Assembly (NCBI GenBank): GCA_036733965.1
Contig: DAIMZL010000004.1
Span: forward strand, 9,583 to 73,582
Direction of reading: 5' to 3'
Length of the DNA: 64,000 bases
From: JAEXOD01 sp937930275
GTDB lineage: Bacteria; Bacteroidota; Ignavibacteria; Ignavibacteriales; Melioribacteraceae
The number at the start of each line of letters is the position of its first letter. The first letter of the stretch is position 1. The notes under the pieces are model-generated. The model worked only from the letters and a program-made list of their open reading frames with translations. It ran no database searches and was not told where the DNA came from. Both the position numbers and the translations under genes were made by a program. Positions 43,796-53,263 of the stretch are shown one piece after another.

Positions 43796-46700
43796 TTACA
43801 GCAATAAATCTTTTAACAATTCAAATTTGTATTCCGATTTAACCGCAATATTATCAATAAAATATCTTAAGTATCCTACTTTATAAAAAATTTCAATCAT
43901 CGGGTTAATTTGTTTTACTTCTTTAGGTACGGTCTTTTTTACGGAAATTTCGCTTAATCTTGCCTTTGTTGTTTTCTTTTGATAATTAATTATTGAAAGA
44001 GTAAAGAACCAATCGTTAAGCTCTTCAAAGTTTTCTTTACTGTAATACCAAATACCTTCGTAATAATTAACACCAAGATATGCCTTAATAAAATCATCGG
44101 CAAATAGTTTTTTTATAAACTTTCCTTTAGTTTTGTTTATTACGTCTTTCTCTTTGTTGTTAGATTTTAATGCAATGCAAGACAACTCTTTTTCGGTAAA
44201 AGTATATAAATCTTCGTTATACTCAAATAGTAAGTTTAATAATGCTATCTCTCTATAAATATCAACATTTCCTCTTCCAAGGCGAGATAGAATAAGTCGT
44301 ACTGGCATATCAAGTTTTAGCTTTGTTATATAGTTACTTTTATTTATTTCGCCGGTTTCGTTAAATAATTCTTTTAACAACCTTATTGTAATCCACAATA
44401 AAAATATTGTAGCATTTTCTTTGCTATGTGATTTATTATACAGTAAATAGTATTTTTCAACCTGTTTTCCATAAAATGGTTTATCAGCAGTTTCTATATT
44501 ACCGAGCATTTTGTTGGTTTCTTTAATGGCATCAAGTACTAAATCAAATTCAGTCAAAATATTTGTAATTTTAACCGATAGCCCTAAATTTTCTTTTACT
44601 TTATTTATAAAATAATAAAATTTGTTGCGAATAATTTTTGCGTTTTCCTCGTAACTATCCGAACTTGCTTCTATAAATGTATCTACAAATATTCGTGCAA
44701 AACGATTTTCAAACATACTTGACAAAGCAGTATGAATAGGGGAAAGTTTTAGTTCGGCAATTGCTTCGTCTAAGTTTGTAATACCGCTAAAGCTATATTT
44801 GTTAGCCAATTCTTTATATAACCCCGAAGTATCATAAACCTCACTAAAATCCAAATAAATTTTGTATTTAAAGGCATTTAACGAAACTTCAAAACCATTA
44901 TTAAAAAAGTCTTTGCCTTCTCTTATAAAGTACAAATTACTTATGTGTTCTTTAAAAATATAGTAGTGATTTTCGGTTGTTTTTATACCAAGCGCTTCAA
45001 AAATAGTTACCGATTTAAGATATTTGTTATCACCCGCACCAACAAGTTTTGGTGTACTTGTGTAAATTTTGCCGGCAGTATCTTTAAACCTATTATTATA
45101 GAATACTAAAGCTTTTTCACCGAATGCCATATTTGTATAAGCAAAAACGTCTTCGTTAACATAACCGAATTCATCAATAAAATCAAAAAACCAAAAATTA
45201 TGCACATGAGCAAATAAATAGCGCTTTTTCATTAACGGGAATAATTCTCTCTCGTGTCGCTCAATTAAGTAACCATTGGGGGATTCGTTATAATATGCTC
45301 GTTTATATTCCATTCCATATTTTTCGGTAAAACCTTCAACTTGTCCGTGACCAAACATCGGTAAACCGGGAAGAGTTAGCATTAATGTGGCAACTCCGAA
45401 ATATTTATCGTCAAAACCGAATTGTTTTATTGCTGTTTCTTCATCGGGATTGCTCATAAAATTTACGTAACGTTTTAATATCTCGGGTTCAAATTCCAGT
45501 GTGTTAGTAATTAAATCGCGGTATTTGTCATTTTCTTCTTTCATAAGCATGTGCATAAAAGCCGAATTATAAACTCTATGCATTCCTAAAGTTCTTACAA
45601 AATATCCTTCAAGAAGCCAAAATGCTTCGGCAAGTAACAAAGTATCCGGCATTTCGCTATTAATCCTATCCACAACTTCACGCCAAAATTCAATGGGGAA
45701 TAAATCATCAAATTGTTCGCGTGTTAAAGCATAATCGGTTCTTGTCGGAATATCGCCGCCGCGTCCGGGTTGAGGATACCATAATCGAGAAAAATGTTTT
45801 TTTGTTAATGTCATGGCAGCATCAAAACGGATGATTGAGAATTTACGTGCAACAGAAAATATTTGGTCAATAACTGCTTGACGTACTTCATGTTTAAGCA
45901 TGTCTAATTGTGCCGTATCATTCCAAGGCATATTTGTACCGTCATTTCCGTGATAAATATATCTTGTATCACCGCTTCGCTTATCAACTCTTTTAAATAC
46001 AACGGCTGCATCGGATTTGTTAAAATAACCGTCTTCGATGTGTAACTCTATATCCGGATTATCGGAAAGGTTAGGACCGTTAAACTTATAATTAGGGTAG
46101 GGTAAATCTCTTCTTTGTATAAAATAATCGGGTTTTTCTATTATCCATTTTGAAAATATTCCTGTATGGTTGGGCACCATGTCGCTGGCAAGTCTAATAC
46201 CCCGTTGCTTAGCACGATAATTTAAGTTTTCGTAAGCACTTTCACCGCCTAAATCGTTAGCAATTGTATAATCGTACAACGAGTACGCCGATGAAATTGC
46301 ATCTGGGTTTCCCATTATATGTTTTATTTGTTTTGAGGCGCTGCTTCTTTCCCAAATGCCAATTAGCCATAATCCGGTAAAATTCCATCTTGCAAGTTGG
46401 TCTAATTCGCTATCCGGTATCTCATCTAATCTGCTTATTTTTCTATTGTATTTTTTAGAAAGCTGATCTAACCAAACGTAAGTATTTTTTGCTAATATTA
46501 CTATTTGCGGCATCCAATCCAAATCTTTTGTGAACTTCTCCGGTTCTTCGTAATCTTGCAAACTTTCTTTTCCGTAGCTGTATAAAGATTTGCCAATAAA
46601 AACTGTATCATCAATATTATCACCCAATTTATATTTAGGTACAACTGTTGGTGCACCGCCTCCGCCTCCGCCCATAAATGTCGGAGGTAAAATTTCTTCT

Positions 46701-47485
46701 CTTTTTAAATCGAATGTTAATAGAATTTTATTTGCAAATTTCTCTTCTATTAAAACTTGCCATTTTGTTTTAATAAACTCCAATTGAGCTTCAATATTTT
46801 CGGGATTGTTCAATATCGGAGTTTTTAGCATAGTTATAATATCTTGATTTTCCGGACCAAAAGGTTTTTCTTTCTTAAAAAAATCTTCTAAAAGTAATAT
46901 TGTTTTATTGTATAGCTCTTTGTTATAAAAATAATTTTCGTCAAATAATTCGGAAATTTCTTTGTTTGCAGGATTAAAGTTTGCAAAATACAACATTATT
47001 ATTTCTTCAACTGACGTTTCAATATTCGGTTTATTTCCGGAAAATGAATTTAAGTATTCAAAAATACTCGCTTTCCCTTTATAAACGTCCAAAGGAGGGA
47101 AAAGGGAATTAAATTCAAACAATATTTTTCTAAAATTATCTTCGCCAAGTTTTGCGTTTAAAAAAATTGTCGCTCTGTTAAAAACTCCGGGGTTTTCTTT
47201 ATCTTCGTATTCACGTATTATAAAATGAAATATTTCGTCTAATAATCCGGCACTATAAATTTGGCTTACTTTAACTTTTTTCTCATCCGGACGTTTTTCG
47301 TTAAATGAATTAGTAAATTTACGAACTGCTGCATTATTTGCAAATACTACATTTCCTGAAATAGAGAAAAAAGAATCATCAAAATTATACTTTTGCCGAC
47401 TCTGCTTTGATACGTGGAATTCATAAGTAGCAAATCCCTTCATATTTGATTTTATTTCAGCCGAAATTTTCTTTTTCAGAGCCAT
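43796..47485 (-). CDS. Very large GH13 (alpha-amylase family) protein
   Basis: A 1229-residue protein without a signal peptide. Residues about 1-285 match nothing I recognise and end in a glycine run (MGGGGGGAP). The (beta/alpha)8 GH13 domain spans about 340-860 with region I Asp435 (DMVPNH), the nucleophile Asp555 (IRFDAAM), acid/base Glu620 (LLLAEAF) and region IV Asp681 in SNPDEE, where the usual NHD histidine is replaced by proline. Some 370 C-terminal residues are helical and unknown. Cytosolic alpha-glucan work is likely, but no glycogen genes are near. AGGAGA precedes the ATG; first gene of its operon. Confidence 0.82.
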   Translation of the reverse strand: MALKKKISAEIKSNMKGFATYEFHVSKQSRQKYNFDDSFFSISGNVVFANNAAVRKFTNSFNEKRPDEKKVKVSQIYSAGLLDEIFHFIIREYEDKENPGVFNRATIFLNAKLGEDNFRKILFEFNSLFPPLDVYKGKASIFEYLNSFSGNKPNIETSVEEIIMLYFANFNPANKEISELFDENYFYNKELYNKTILLLEDFFKKEKPFGPENQDIITMLKTPILNNPENIEAQLEFIKTKWQVLIEEKFANKILLTFDLKREEILPPTFMGGGGGGAPTVVPKYKLGDNIDDTVFIGKSLYSYGKESLQDYEEPEKFTKDLDWMPQIVILAKNTYVWLDQLSKKYNRKISRLDEIPDSELDQLARWNFTGLWLIGIWERSSASKQIKHIMGNPDAISSAYSLYDYTIANDLGGESAYENLNYRAKQRGIRLASDMVPNHTGIFSKWIIEKPDYFIQRRDLPYPNYKFNGPNLSDNPDIELHIEDGYFNKSDAAVVFKRVDKRSGDTRYIYHGNDGTNMPWNDTAQLDMLKHEVRQAVIDQIFSVARKFSIIRFDAAMTLTKKHFSRLWYPQPGRGGDIPTRTDYALTREQFDDLFPIEFWREVVDRINSEMPDTLLLAEAFWLLEGYFVRTLGMHRVYNSAFMHMLMKEENDKYRDLITNTLEFEPEILKRYVNFMSNPDEETAIKQFGFDDKYFGVATLMLTLPGLPMFGHGQVEGFTEKYGMEYKRAYYNESPNGYLIERHERELFPLMKKRYLFAHVHNFWFFDFIDEFGYVNEDVFAYTNMAFGEKALVFYNNRFKDTAGKIYTSTPKLVGAGDNKYLKSVTIFEALGIKTTENHYYIFKEHISNLYFIREGKDFFNNGFEVSLNAFKYKIYLDFSEVYDTSGLYKELANKYSFSGITNLDEAIAELKLSPIHTALSSMFENRFARIFVDTFIEASSDSYEENAKIIRNKFYYFINKVKENLGLSVKITNILTEFDLVLDAIKETNKMLGNIETADKPFYGKQVEKYYLLYNKSHSKENATIFLLWITIRLLKELFNETGEINKSNYITKLKLDMPVRLILSRLGRGNVDIYREIALLNLLFEYNEDLYTFTEKELSCIALKSNNKEKDVINKTKGKFIKKLFADDFIKAYLGVNYYEGIWYYSKENFEELNDWFFTLSIINYQKKTTKARLSEISVKKTVPKEVKQINPMIEIFYKVGYLRYFIDNIAVKSEYKFELLKDLLL

Positions 47486-47646
47486 TTTTATCTCCTATTG
47501 TGCAAATAAAATAATATACAATCTACAAATATAATTAAATGTTTTATTTATTGCTTATATAATAGTTGTAATAAAATTGTTAAAATTTGTAATATTTATA
47601 ATATCTTAAAAGAAGAAATGAGAAGGTAAAAAACTATGAAGATTTG

Positions 47647-48675
47647 TTAACTAAATAATTCACCTACAAGGCGAGTAAAAATTACTTTTTGGTCAAGGTT
47701 AGTCGATTTAACGGCTAAATCTGCTGAAAGAAGAGCATTTATAGCTTTTTGTATTTTTTGTTCACTACGGAAATTTATGGCTTTAAGGCAACTTTTATAA
47801 AAATATTCGGAAGTATCAGCTTTGGCAGCTGCTTCTTTAGGCGAAAAATCTTTTTTTACAAGTTCAATGCTTTGCATTATTGTTATAAAATACTTGTTCA
47901 AAGTAGCAAGTAACATTAATAAATGATTACCGTTATGCATTAAGTTATATCCAATTAATAACACTTTTTCTTTTTGACCGGAACTAATTGCATCTAATAA
48001 ATTAAAAATAGTGTACTCTTTTGTATTTGAAGCTAAAGAATTAATTAAATCAATACTGATTTTTTTGTTTTCGCCAAGGTAATCAAAAAACTTTTTAATT
48101 TCTTGTTCAAGTCTATTTTTGTTTTCGCCGACAATATCAACAAGAGCGATTGCTTCATCGTAATCAATAGATAAATTATTTTTTTTGACTTCTTTAATTA
48201 CCCAATTAATTAGATCAGTTCCTCGCATCTCTCTTGCTTCAAATGCCCACCCCTCGGAAGCTATTGTTTTATAAGGCTCTGTATTTAGAGAACTTATTTT
48301 ATCGTTATAAGTAATTACCAAGTAAGTAAATTCGGATGGATTTGATACATATTCGGTTAAAACTTTTTTATCGGCTGCATTTTCAAGATTTTTTAAAACC
48401 ACTAATTTATAATCACCGCTAAAAGGGTATGTTAAAGCCGAAGCTATATATCTATCTATTTCTTCTTTTTTATCTATTCTTACAATTTCTTTATCAAAAT
48501 CGGAATTTATTAGCGGACTTAAAGCTTGAATAACGTCATCAGCCGCTTTTTCAATTTCGTAAGAATCGGCTCCAAAGATAAAATAGACAGGTAAATAAGA
48601 ACTGTCGGATAAGTGTTCATATATTTGGGATATATGAAATGCTTCGGCTTTTACGAAAGTACCCTTTTGTTTCAT
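47647..48675 (-). CDS. holA: DNA polymerase III delta subunit
   Basis: Clamp-loader subunit that opens the sliding clamp. The 342-residue protein has the delta pattern: YLPVYFIFGADSYEIEKAAD at the start, then FSGDYKLVVLKNLENA, WVIKEVKKNNLSIDYDEAI with the DIVGENKNRLEQEIKKF helix, and a C-terminal helical collar (LLSADLAVKSTNLDQ). The family is divergent, but the order of these blocks is convincing. It directly abuts the cyclophilin gene upstream. Confidence 0.9.
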   Translation of the reverse strand: MKQKGTFVKAEAFHISQIYEHLSDSSYLPVYFIFGADSYEIEKAADDVIQALSPLINSDFDKEIVRIDKKEEIDRYIASALTYPFSGDYKLVVLKNLENAADKKVLTEYVSNPSEFTYLVITYNDKISSLNTEPYKTIASEGWAFEAREMRGTDLINWVIKEVKKNNLSIDYDEAIALVDIVGENKNRLEQEIKKFFDYLGENKKISIDLINSLASNTKEYTIFNLLDAISSGQKEKVLLIGYNLMHNGNHLLMLLATLNKYFITIMQSIELVKKDFSPKEAAAKADTSEYFYKSCLKAINFRSEQKIQKAINALLSADLAVKSTNLDQKVIFTRLVGELFS

Positions 48676-49299
48676 TTATTTTATTACTTTTTTAATGTTG
48701 ATTTTATTTATAACTACATCAACAAAAGGTTTATTTCTATCAGGACTAACAGCTACTTTTCCGATAGCTTGAACTACTTCAAAACCTTTTATAACTTCGC
48801 CAAAAATAGTGTGTCTATCATTTAAGTGCGGTGTAGGAACAAGTGTAATAAAAAATTGACTGCCGTTTGTGTTTGGACCACGATTAGCCATTGCCAACAA
48901 TCCCGGTCTATCGTATCTTAATGAAGGGTCAAATTCATCTTCAAATGTTTCGCCGTAAATACTGCGTCCTCCCATTCCTGTACCTGTAGGGTCACCGCCT
49001 TGTATCATAAATCTATCTATTACTCTATGGAAAATAACTCCGTTATAGTAATCTGAAGTTGAAAGACCAACAAAATTTTTAACTGTTTTTGGTGCTAATT
49101 TGTGGAATAATTCTATTTCTATTGTTCCCATAACGGTTTCCATTTCAGCTACCAAAACCTCGTTCTCTTTTAAATCCATAAGTGAATCCAATTTAACCTC
49201 ATCTATTTTTATTTGAATATTATTAGTGTCAATTTCATTCTGTGCGTTAATAACAGTTGTTAAAAAACAAAAAAGTATAAATAATGAATATTTTAGCAT
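48676..49299 (-). CDS. Secreted cyclophilin-type peptidyl-prolyl isomerase
   Basis: A 207-residue protein with a signal peptide (MLKYSLFILFCFLTTVINAQ), so it acts in the periplasm or outside. The cyclophilin core has FHRVIDRFMIQGGDPTGTG with the catalytic arginine, LLAMANRGPNTNGSQFFIT and LNDRHTIFGEVIKGFEV. It likely assists folding of exported proteins. A GGTAGAGG site precedes the ATG. Part of the envelope operon with uppP. Confidence 0.94.
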   Translation of the reverse strand: MLKYSLFILFCFLTTVINAQNEIDTNNIQIKIDEVKLDSLMDLKENEVLVAEMETVMGTIEIELFHKLAPKTVKNFVGLSTSDYYNGVIFHRVIDRFMIQGGDPTGTGMGGRSIYGETFEDEFDPSLRYDRPGLLAMANRGPNTNGSQFFITLVPTPHLNDRHTIFGEVIKGFEVVQAIGKVAVSPDRNKPFVDVVINKINIKKVIK

Positions 49300-49318
49300 A
49301 ACAACCTCTACCTTTAAT

Positions 49319-50167
49319 TTATGGATTTATAATGTTTAAATACAAAAATAATAAAATAATAAGTCCAATAGCAATACGGTAAAATACGAAAACATAAGTA
49401 GAATTCTTTTTAAGGAAGTTGATTAAAAATGCTATTGCAAAGTATCCGCTAATTGCAGAAACAATAGTTGCAATACCGAGTGTAAGAAAACCGGAGTGGT
49501 CTAAATTTTTATACTCGTGGTAAAATTCTAATAATCCGCTTCCTAAAACTGCCGGAACGCTTAATAAAAATGAAAAACGAGCAGCCGTTTCTCTTTTTAG
49601 CCCTAAAAACAATCCTGCCGTAATAGTTGTTCCGCTTCTTGATGAACCCGGAATTAAAGCTAAGGCTTGGGCAAAACCAATTAATACAGCATCAAGCCAA
49701 GTAATTTTTTCAATTCCTCTGGCAAATTTACCAAATTTTTCGGCACCCGCTAAAATAATACCCAATACAATTAAAGATGTTGCAATTACGTAAAGATTTT
49801 TAGTGAAATGTCCTTCTATAAAATCTTTAAACCCTAAACCAATAATAACAACGGGAATGCTACCTAAAATGATAAACCAACCAAGTTTAGAATCCAAAGA
49901 CTGATTAGAAAAAGATTTAGGTTTTATCAAATTATCTTTAATAAAACCAATAAAGATGCGGTATAAATCTTTCCAAAAATAAATTAATACTGCAGCCATT
50001 GTCCCTAATTGAATAACTGCCATAAAAGCAGTCCAGCTTTCGGGGTCCTTATCGCTAATTACTCCCATTAATTTGCCTGCAAGGGTTAAATGACCTGTGC
50101 TACTGATGGGTAAAAACTCGGTTAACCCTTGTATAACTCCTAAAACAATTGCTTCGATTAAATTCAA
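49319..50167 (-). CDS. uppP: Undecaprenyl-diphosphatase
   Basis: Integral membrane enzyme that recycles the lipid carrier of peptidoglycan synthesis and is linked to bacitracin tolerance. The 282 residues show LIEAIVLGVIQGLTEFLPIS-STGHL, with the catalytic glutamate and serines, and PGSSRSGTTI with the catalytic arginine, and about eight membrane spans. The start is TTG at 50167; AGGAG lies upstream with a spacing of six to seven bases. It lies between a beta-barrel gene and the cyclophilin gene. Confidence 0.96.
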   Translation of the reverse strand: MNLIEAIVLGVIQGLTEFLPISSTGHLTLAGKLMGVISDKDPESWTAFMAVIQLGTMAAVLIYFWKDLYRIFIGFIKDNLIKPKSFSNQSLDSKLGWFIILGSIPVVIIGLGFKDFIEGHFTKNLYVIATSLIVLGIILAGAEKFGKFARGIEKITWLDAVLIGFAQALALIPGSSRSGTTITAGLFLGLKRETAARFSFLLSVPAVLGSGLLEFYHEYKNLDHSGFLTLGIATIVSAISGYFAIAFLINFLKKNSTYVFVFYRIAIGLIILLFLYLNIINP

Positions 50168-50176
50168 TGGTAACTC

Positions 50177-50818
50177 CTAAAATAAGTAAGTAATTCCTAA
50201 TTTCACGGCAAAAGTAACTCCGTTTAAAGTAACTTCGGTTTTATTAATTGAATCATATAATTTTTTTTCGCCTTCAGGATTTCCTGAAATATCGTATCTA
50301 AAATCTACTGCGATATTTGCATACATATCTTCACTTAAAAGAGTATTCCCCGATGCGCGCAATACAAATCCAAAGCCGGTTGATTTGTAATTTGACGAAT
50401 GTTGTAAATTAGGCATCTTTTCGTCTAAAGAAACAAACCTTGGACCAATACCTCCTCCGAATTTGAATTGATATCCTTCACCGCCTACTAAATAATAAGC
50501 CAGTAATGAAGGTTTAATATGCAAGTAAGATATATCGTAGTTTCCTACATACGACGCCGTATTAAACGAATAAATAACGTTTGAGTAGTCAATTGCAAAA
50601 CCTAATTTGGCATTTAAGTTATATCCCAACTCTCCGTAAAACTCAACCGCACCGTTAAAATCTGCAATTCGGTTTCCGGGCGGGGCAAAATTAGTATTTA
50701 CATATTCGGTAAAAATAGGAGAGTTTATGACATTAAAGCCCATTCCTGCCGAAACTTCTATTTGCCCATACATTCTTGAAGTAAAAACAATTAATAAAAT
50801 TAAAATTACTTTTTTCAT
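50177..50818 (-). CDS. Predicted outer-membrane beta-barrel protein
   Basis: A 213-residue protein with a signal peptide (MKKVILILLIVFTSRMYG) followed by amphipathic strands (IEVSAGMGFNVINSP, FYGELGYNLNAKLGFAIDYS, YQFKFGGGIGPRFVSL, FGFVLRASGNTLLS, TFAVKLGITYLF). The last strand ends in Phe, as is usual for barrels. The function is unknown. Its ATG overlaps the stop of the membrane-protein gene upstream by four bases (ATGA), so the two are coupled. Confidence 0.75.
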   Translation of the reverse strand: MKKVILILLIVFTSRMYGQIEVSAGMGFNVINSPIFTEYVNTNFAPPGNRIADFNGAVEFYGELGYNLNAKLGFAIDYSNVIYSFNTASYVGNYDISYLHIKPSLLAYYLVGGEGYQFKFGGGIGPRFVSLDEKMPNLQHSSNYKSTGFGFVLRASGNTLLSEDMYANIAVDFRYDISGNPEGEKKLYDSINKTEVTLNGVTFAVKLGITYLF

Positions 50819-51870
50819 TTACTATCTCTACTTGATTTAAGTACCGAAATAAAATCTTCGGTATTTCCGCCTTCATTTTTTTGGCGTAGATTAATATAAA
50901 AAAAGAAAAATAATGCAAACCCGATAAATACAATGTATGAAATAAAATGAGTAAGTATTGCATATGCAGCTGCGGCTTCTTTACCAAAAGTAAAAAGTTC
51001 TACTAATATAAAAATCGAAATTGCATGATATGAGCCGGTCCCTCCCGGAGTGGGAATAATAACACCAAAAGAACTTAATGCGGAAATTACCCAAGCCATG
51101 GCAAAAGTAATCTCCTTTGTTTCGTTAAAATTAAACATTAACAACCCAACCTGAGTAGTATAAGCATATAGAAATATAATAATGAAGGATAATATAGTTG
51201 TATAAATCCAATTTTTATATCCTTTTATACTTGCAATGCCGGCTAAAAGAGTATGGAAAATATAATCTGTTTTATTTGCTATTTTTGGAGAGATAAAACT
51301 TAATTTTTGTATAAATTTTTCGGATACTTCTTTTTTCCATACACTAAATACAATTATAAAAAGAATAAATATAAAAGAAAATACCAATGCAAATACAATT
51401 GTTGATTTTAACCAAATTACGTCCTTAAAAAGGTCCCCCTGATATAAAAATAAACTTGCTATTACTGTAAAAACAAGCATAATAACGTCAATAACTCGTT
51501 CTATAATAATTGTCCCCAACATTGAAGAACGTGATATTCCTTCCCATTTACCAATAAATAATCCTCTATAGACCTCACCTAAGCGAGGTATTACGCAATT
51601 AACACCGTAGCCAATCATTGTGGCGCCAAAAAAATTAACGGTTTTAGAGTTTTCTTTTATTGATTTGGTCATTATTTGCCATCTTAACGAGCGTAAAAAG
51701 TGCGAGCTAATAAATAATACAAAAAATAAAATCACATATCCGATATTTGCATTATAAATTAGGTTTATTGATTCTTTTATGTTAATACCCTTTAATGCAA
51801 AGTAGAGGAATAAAATCATCAATAAAAAGGGGAATATTAATCCAATATATTTTTTTGCGTACTTTTTAAT
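50815..51870 (-). CDS. Lysylphosphatidylglycerol synthase-like transmembrane protein
   Basis: Polytopic membrane protein of the UPF0104/YbhN-like family, 351 residues if translation starts at ATT (51870). It has SLRWQIMTKS, GVNCVIPRLGEVYRGLFI, IIIERVIDVIML and IPTPGGTGSYHAIS, all family landmarks; related proteins are lipid flippases or synthase membrane domains. Starting at ATG (51822) would remove 16 residues and the first part of the first membrane helix, and no Shine-Dalgarno site fits it. GGAG at 51879-51882 is eight bases from the ATT. No catalytic synthetase domain is attached. Confidence 0.8.
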   Translation of the reverse strand: MKKYAKKYIGLIFPFLLMILFLYFALKGINIKESINLIYNANIGYVILFFVLFISSHFLRSLRWQIMTKSIKENSKTVNFFGATMIGYGVNCVIPRLGEVYRGLFIGKWEGISRSSMLGTIIIERVIDVIMLVFTVIASLFLYQGDLFKDVIWLKSTIVFALVFSFIFILFIIVFSVWKKEVSEKFIQKLSFISPKIANKTDYIFHTLLAGIASIKGYKNWIYTTILSFIIIFLYAYTTQVGLLMFNFNETKEITFAMAWVISALSSFGVIIPTPGGTGSYHAISIFILVELFTFGKEAAAAYAILTHFISYIVFIGFALFFFFYINLRQKNEGGNTEDFISVLKSSRDSK

Positions 51871-51878
51871 AAGTTATT

Positions 51879-51882
51879 CTCC
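51879..51882 (-). promoter_or_regulatory. Shine-Dalgarno site supporting an ATT start
   Basis: GGAG on the minus strand, followed after eight bases by ATT AAA AAG, in frame with the membrane protein. A TAA stop in the same frame lies just two codons before the ATT, so the frame has no other upstream start. The nearest alternatives are TTG at 51825 and ATG at 51822, both about 54-57 bases from the site. Confidence 0.6.
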
Positions 51883-52104
51883 AAATAAAAAAATATAAAA
51901 CTTTAAAATACGAAAAAAAATAGAATAAACTGCACAAATAATATAGGTGAATCCCTTTTTAATAAATAAAAAGAATGGTTTTACAGAATCAATCATACTT
52001 CTATTAATGCAATAATTATTTGTAACCTTAATAATTTGTTATAAAAATAATGTAAAATTGATTAACTTTAAAGCTTAAATATTTTTTTTCACGGCGTTAA
52101 TAAT

Positions 52105-53250
52105 ATGAAAAAAGTTCTTATTTTAGGTTCTACAGGCTCAATTGGCGTAAATACCTTAAATGTTATTAGGGAGTTTAACAGTTTATTTACAGTTGAGGCA
52201 ATAACAACCAACAAAAATATTGAACTGTTAGTTAAGCAAATTGAAGAATTTAAACCGAAATTTGCGGTTGTAACAGACAGAAATGCCGCCGAAAAAATTA
52301 AAAGTACTTACTTTGGTAAAACTAAAATATTAAGCGGGAAAGAAGGACTGATAGAAATTGCAAAAAATTCCGATTATGATATTTTAGTTTCTGCGTTGGT
52401 GGGATTTGCCGGACTTGCACCGACAATTGAATCAATTAAAAGAAGTAAGCGTATTGCTTTGGCTAATAAAGAAACATTAGTTGCAGCCGGAAAATTAGTT
52501 TTAGACCTTTGTGCTAAATATCATGCTGAAATTATACCGGTGGATAGCGAACATAGCGCCATATTTCAGTGCTTGGTAGGAGAAAAAGAAAAGAGTATAA
52601 AAAAAATAATTTTAACGGCTTCCGGAGGACCTTTTTTACACAAAAGCAAAGAGGAGTTAAAATCGGTAACTTTACAGGAGGCATTAAATCATCCGAATTG
52701 GAATATGGGGAGTAAAATTACAATAGATTCGGCAACAATGATGAATAAAGGGCTGGAAGTTATCGAAGCCCGTTGGTTATTTGATGTAAGTTTGGATAAA
52801 CTTAATGTTATTATTCATCCCCAATCAATAATTCACAGTATGGTTGAATTTTCTGACGGTGCTATAAAAGCACAGTTAAGTTCTCCCGATATGAAAATAC
52901 CTATTCAGTATGCTTTAAGTTATCCTGATAGATTTAATAGCAACTTTGTTGAAACAGATTTTGTTAAATTAGGTAAACTTACTTTTTTTGAACCGGATTT
53001 CGAAAAGTTTAAATGTTTAAAACTTGCATATAGCGTGTTGGAACAAGGGGGTGTTTCCGCGTGTATATTGAATGCGGCAAACGAAATTGCAGTAAGCAGG
53101 TATTTAGCAAATAAAATAAAATTTGTTGATATACCGGAGTACATTGAGAAAGCTTTAAATACAATCCCAAATACAAAAGAATTTGATTTAGAGACAATTT
53201 TTGAAGTTGATTTAAAGACGAGAAAATTTTTAATTGAGAATATTAATTAG
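52105..53250 (+). CDS. dxr: 1-deoxy-D-xylulose 5-phosphate reductoisomerase
   Basis: Second enzyme of the MEP isoprenoid pathway; it makes 2-C-methylerythritol 4-phosphate and is the fosmidomycin target. The 381 residues have the NADPH motif LGSTGSIGVNTL, ANKETLVAAG, the metal and substrate loop VDSEHSAIFQ, LTASGGPF, NMGSKITIDSATMMNKGLE and WLFDV with HPQSIIHSMVEF. It stands next to rseP, a common pairing. It follows 234 bp of AT-rich divergent intergenic sequence; no Shine-Dalgarno site is visible. Confidence 0.97.
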   Translation: MKKVLILGSTGSIGVNTLNVIREFNSLFTVEAITTNKNIELLVKQIEEFKPKFAVVTDRNAAEKIKSTYFGKTKILSGKEGLIEIAKNSDYDILVSALVGFAGLAPTIESIKRSKRIALANKETLVAAGKLVLDLCAKYHAEIIPVDSEHSAIFQCLVGEKEKSIKKIILTASGGPFLHKSKEELKSVTLQEALNHPNWNMGSKITIDSATMMNKGLEVIEARWLFDVSLDKLNVIIHPQSIIHSMVEFSDGAIKAQLSSPDMKIPIQYALSYPDRFNSNFVETDFVKLGKLTFFEPDFEKFKCLKLAYSVLEQGGVSACILNAANEIAVSRYLANKIKFVDIPEYIEKALNTIPNTKEFDLETIFEVDLKTRKFLIENIN

Positions 53251-53263
53251 GAGCATTATATAG

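Noticed and set aside
47486..47646. TATATTTG on the minus strand as a Bacteroidetes-type promoter for the GH13 gene
   Set aside because: No matching upstream element is present at the right distance and AT-rich sequence gives such matches by chance.
51871..52104. Regulatory RNA or small gene in the divergent gap before dxr
   Set aside because: The sequence is very AT-rich without a stable fold, open frame or clear promoter pair.
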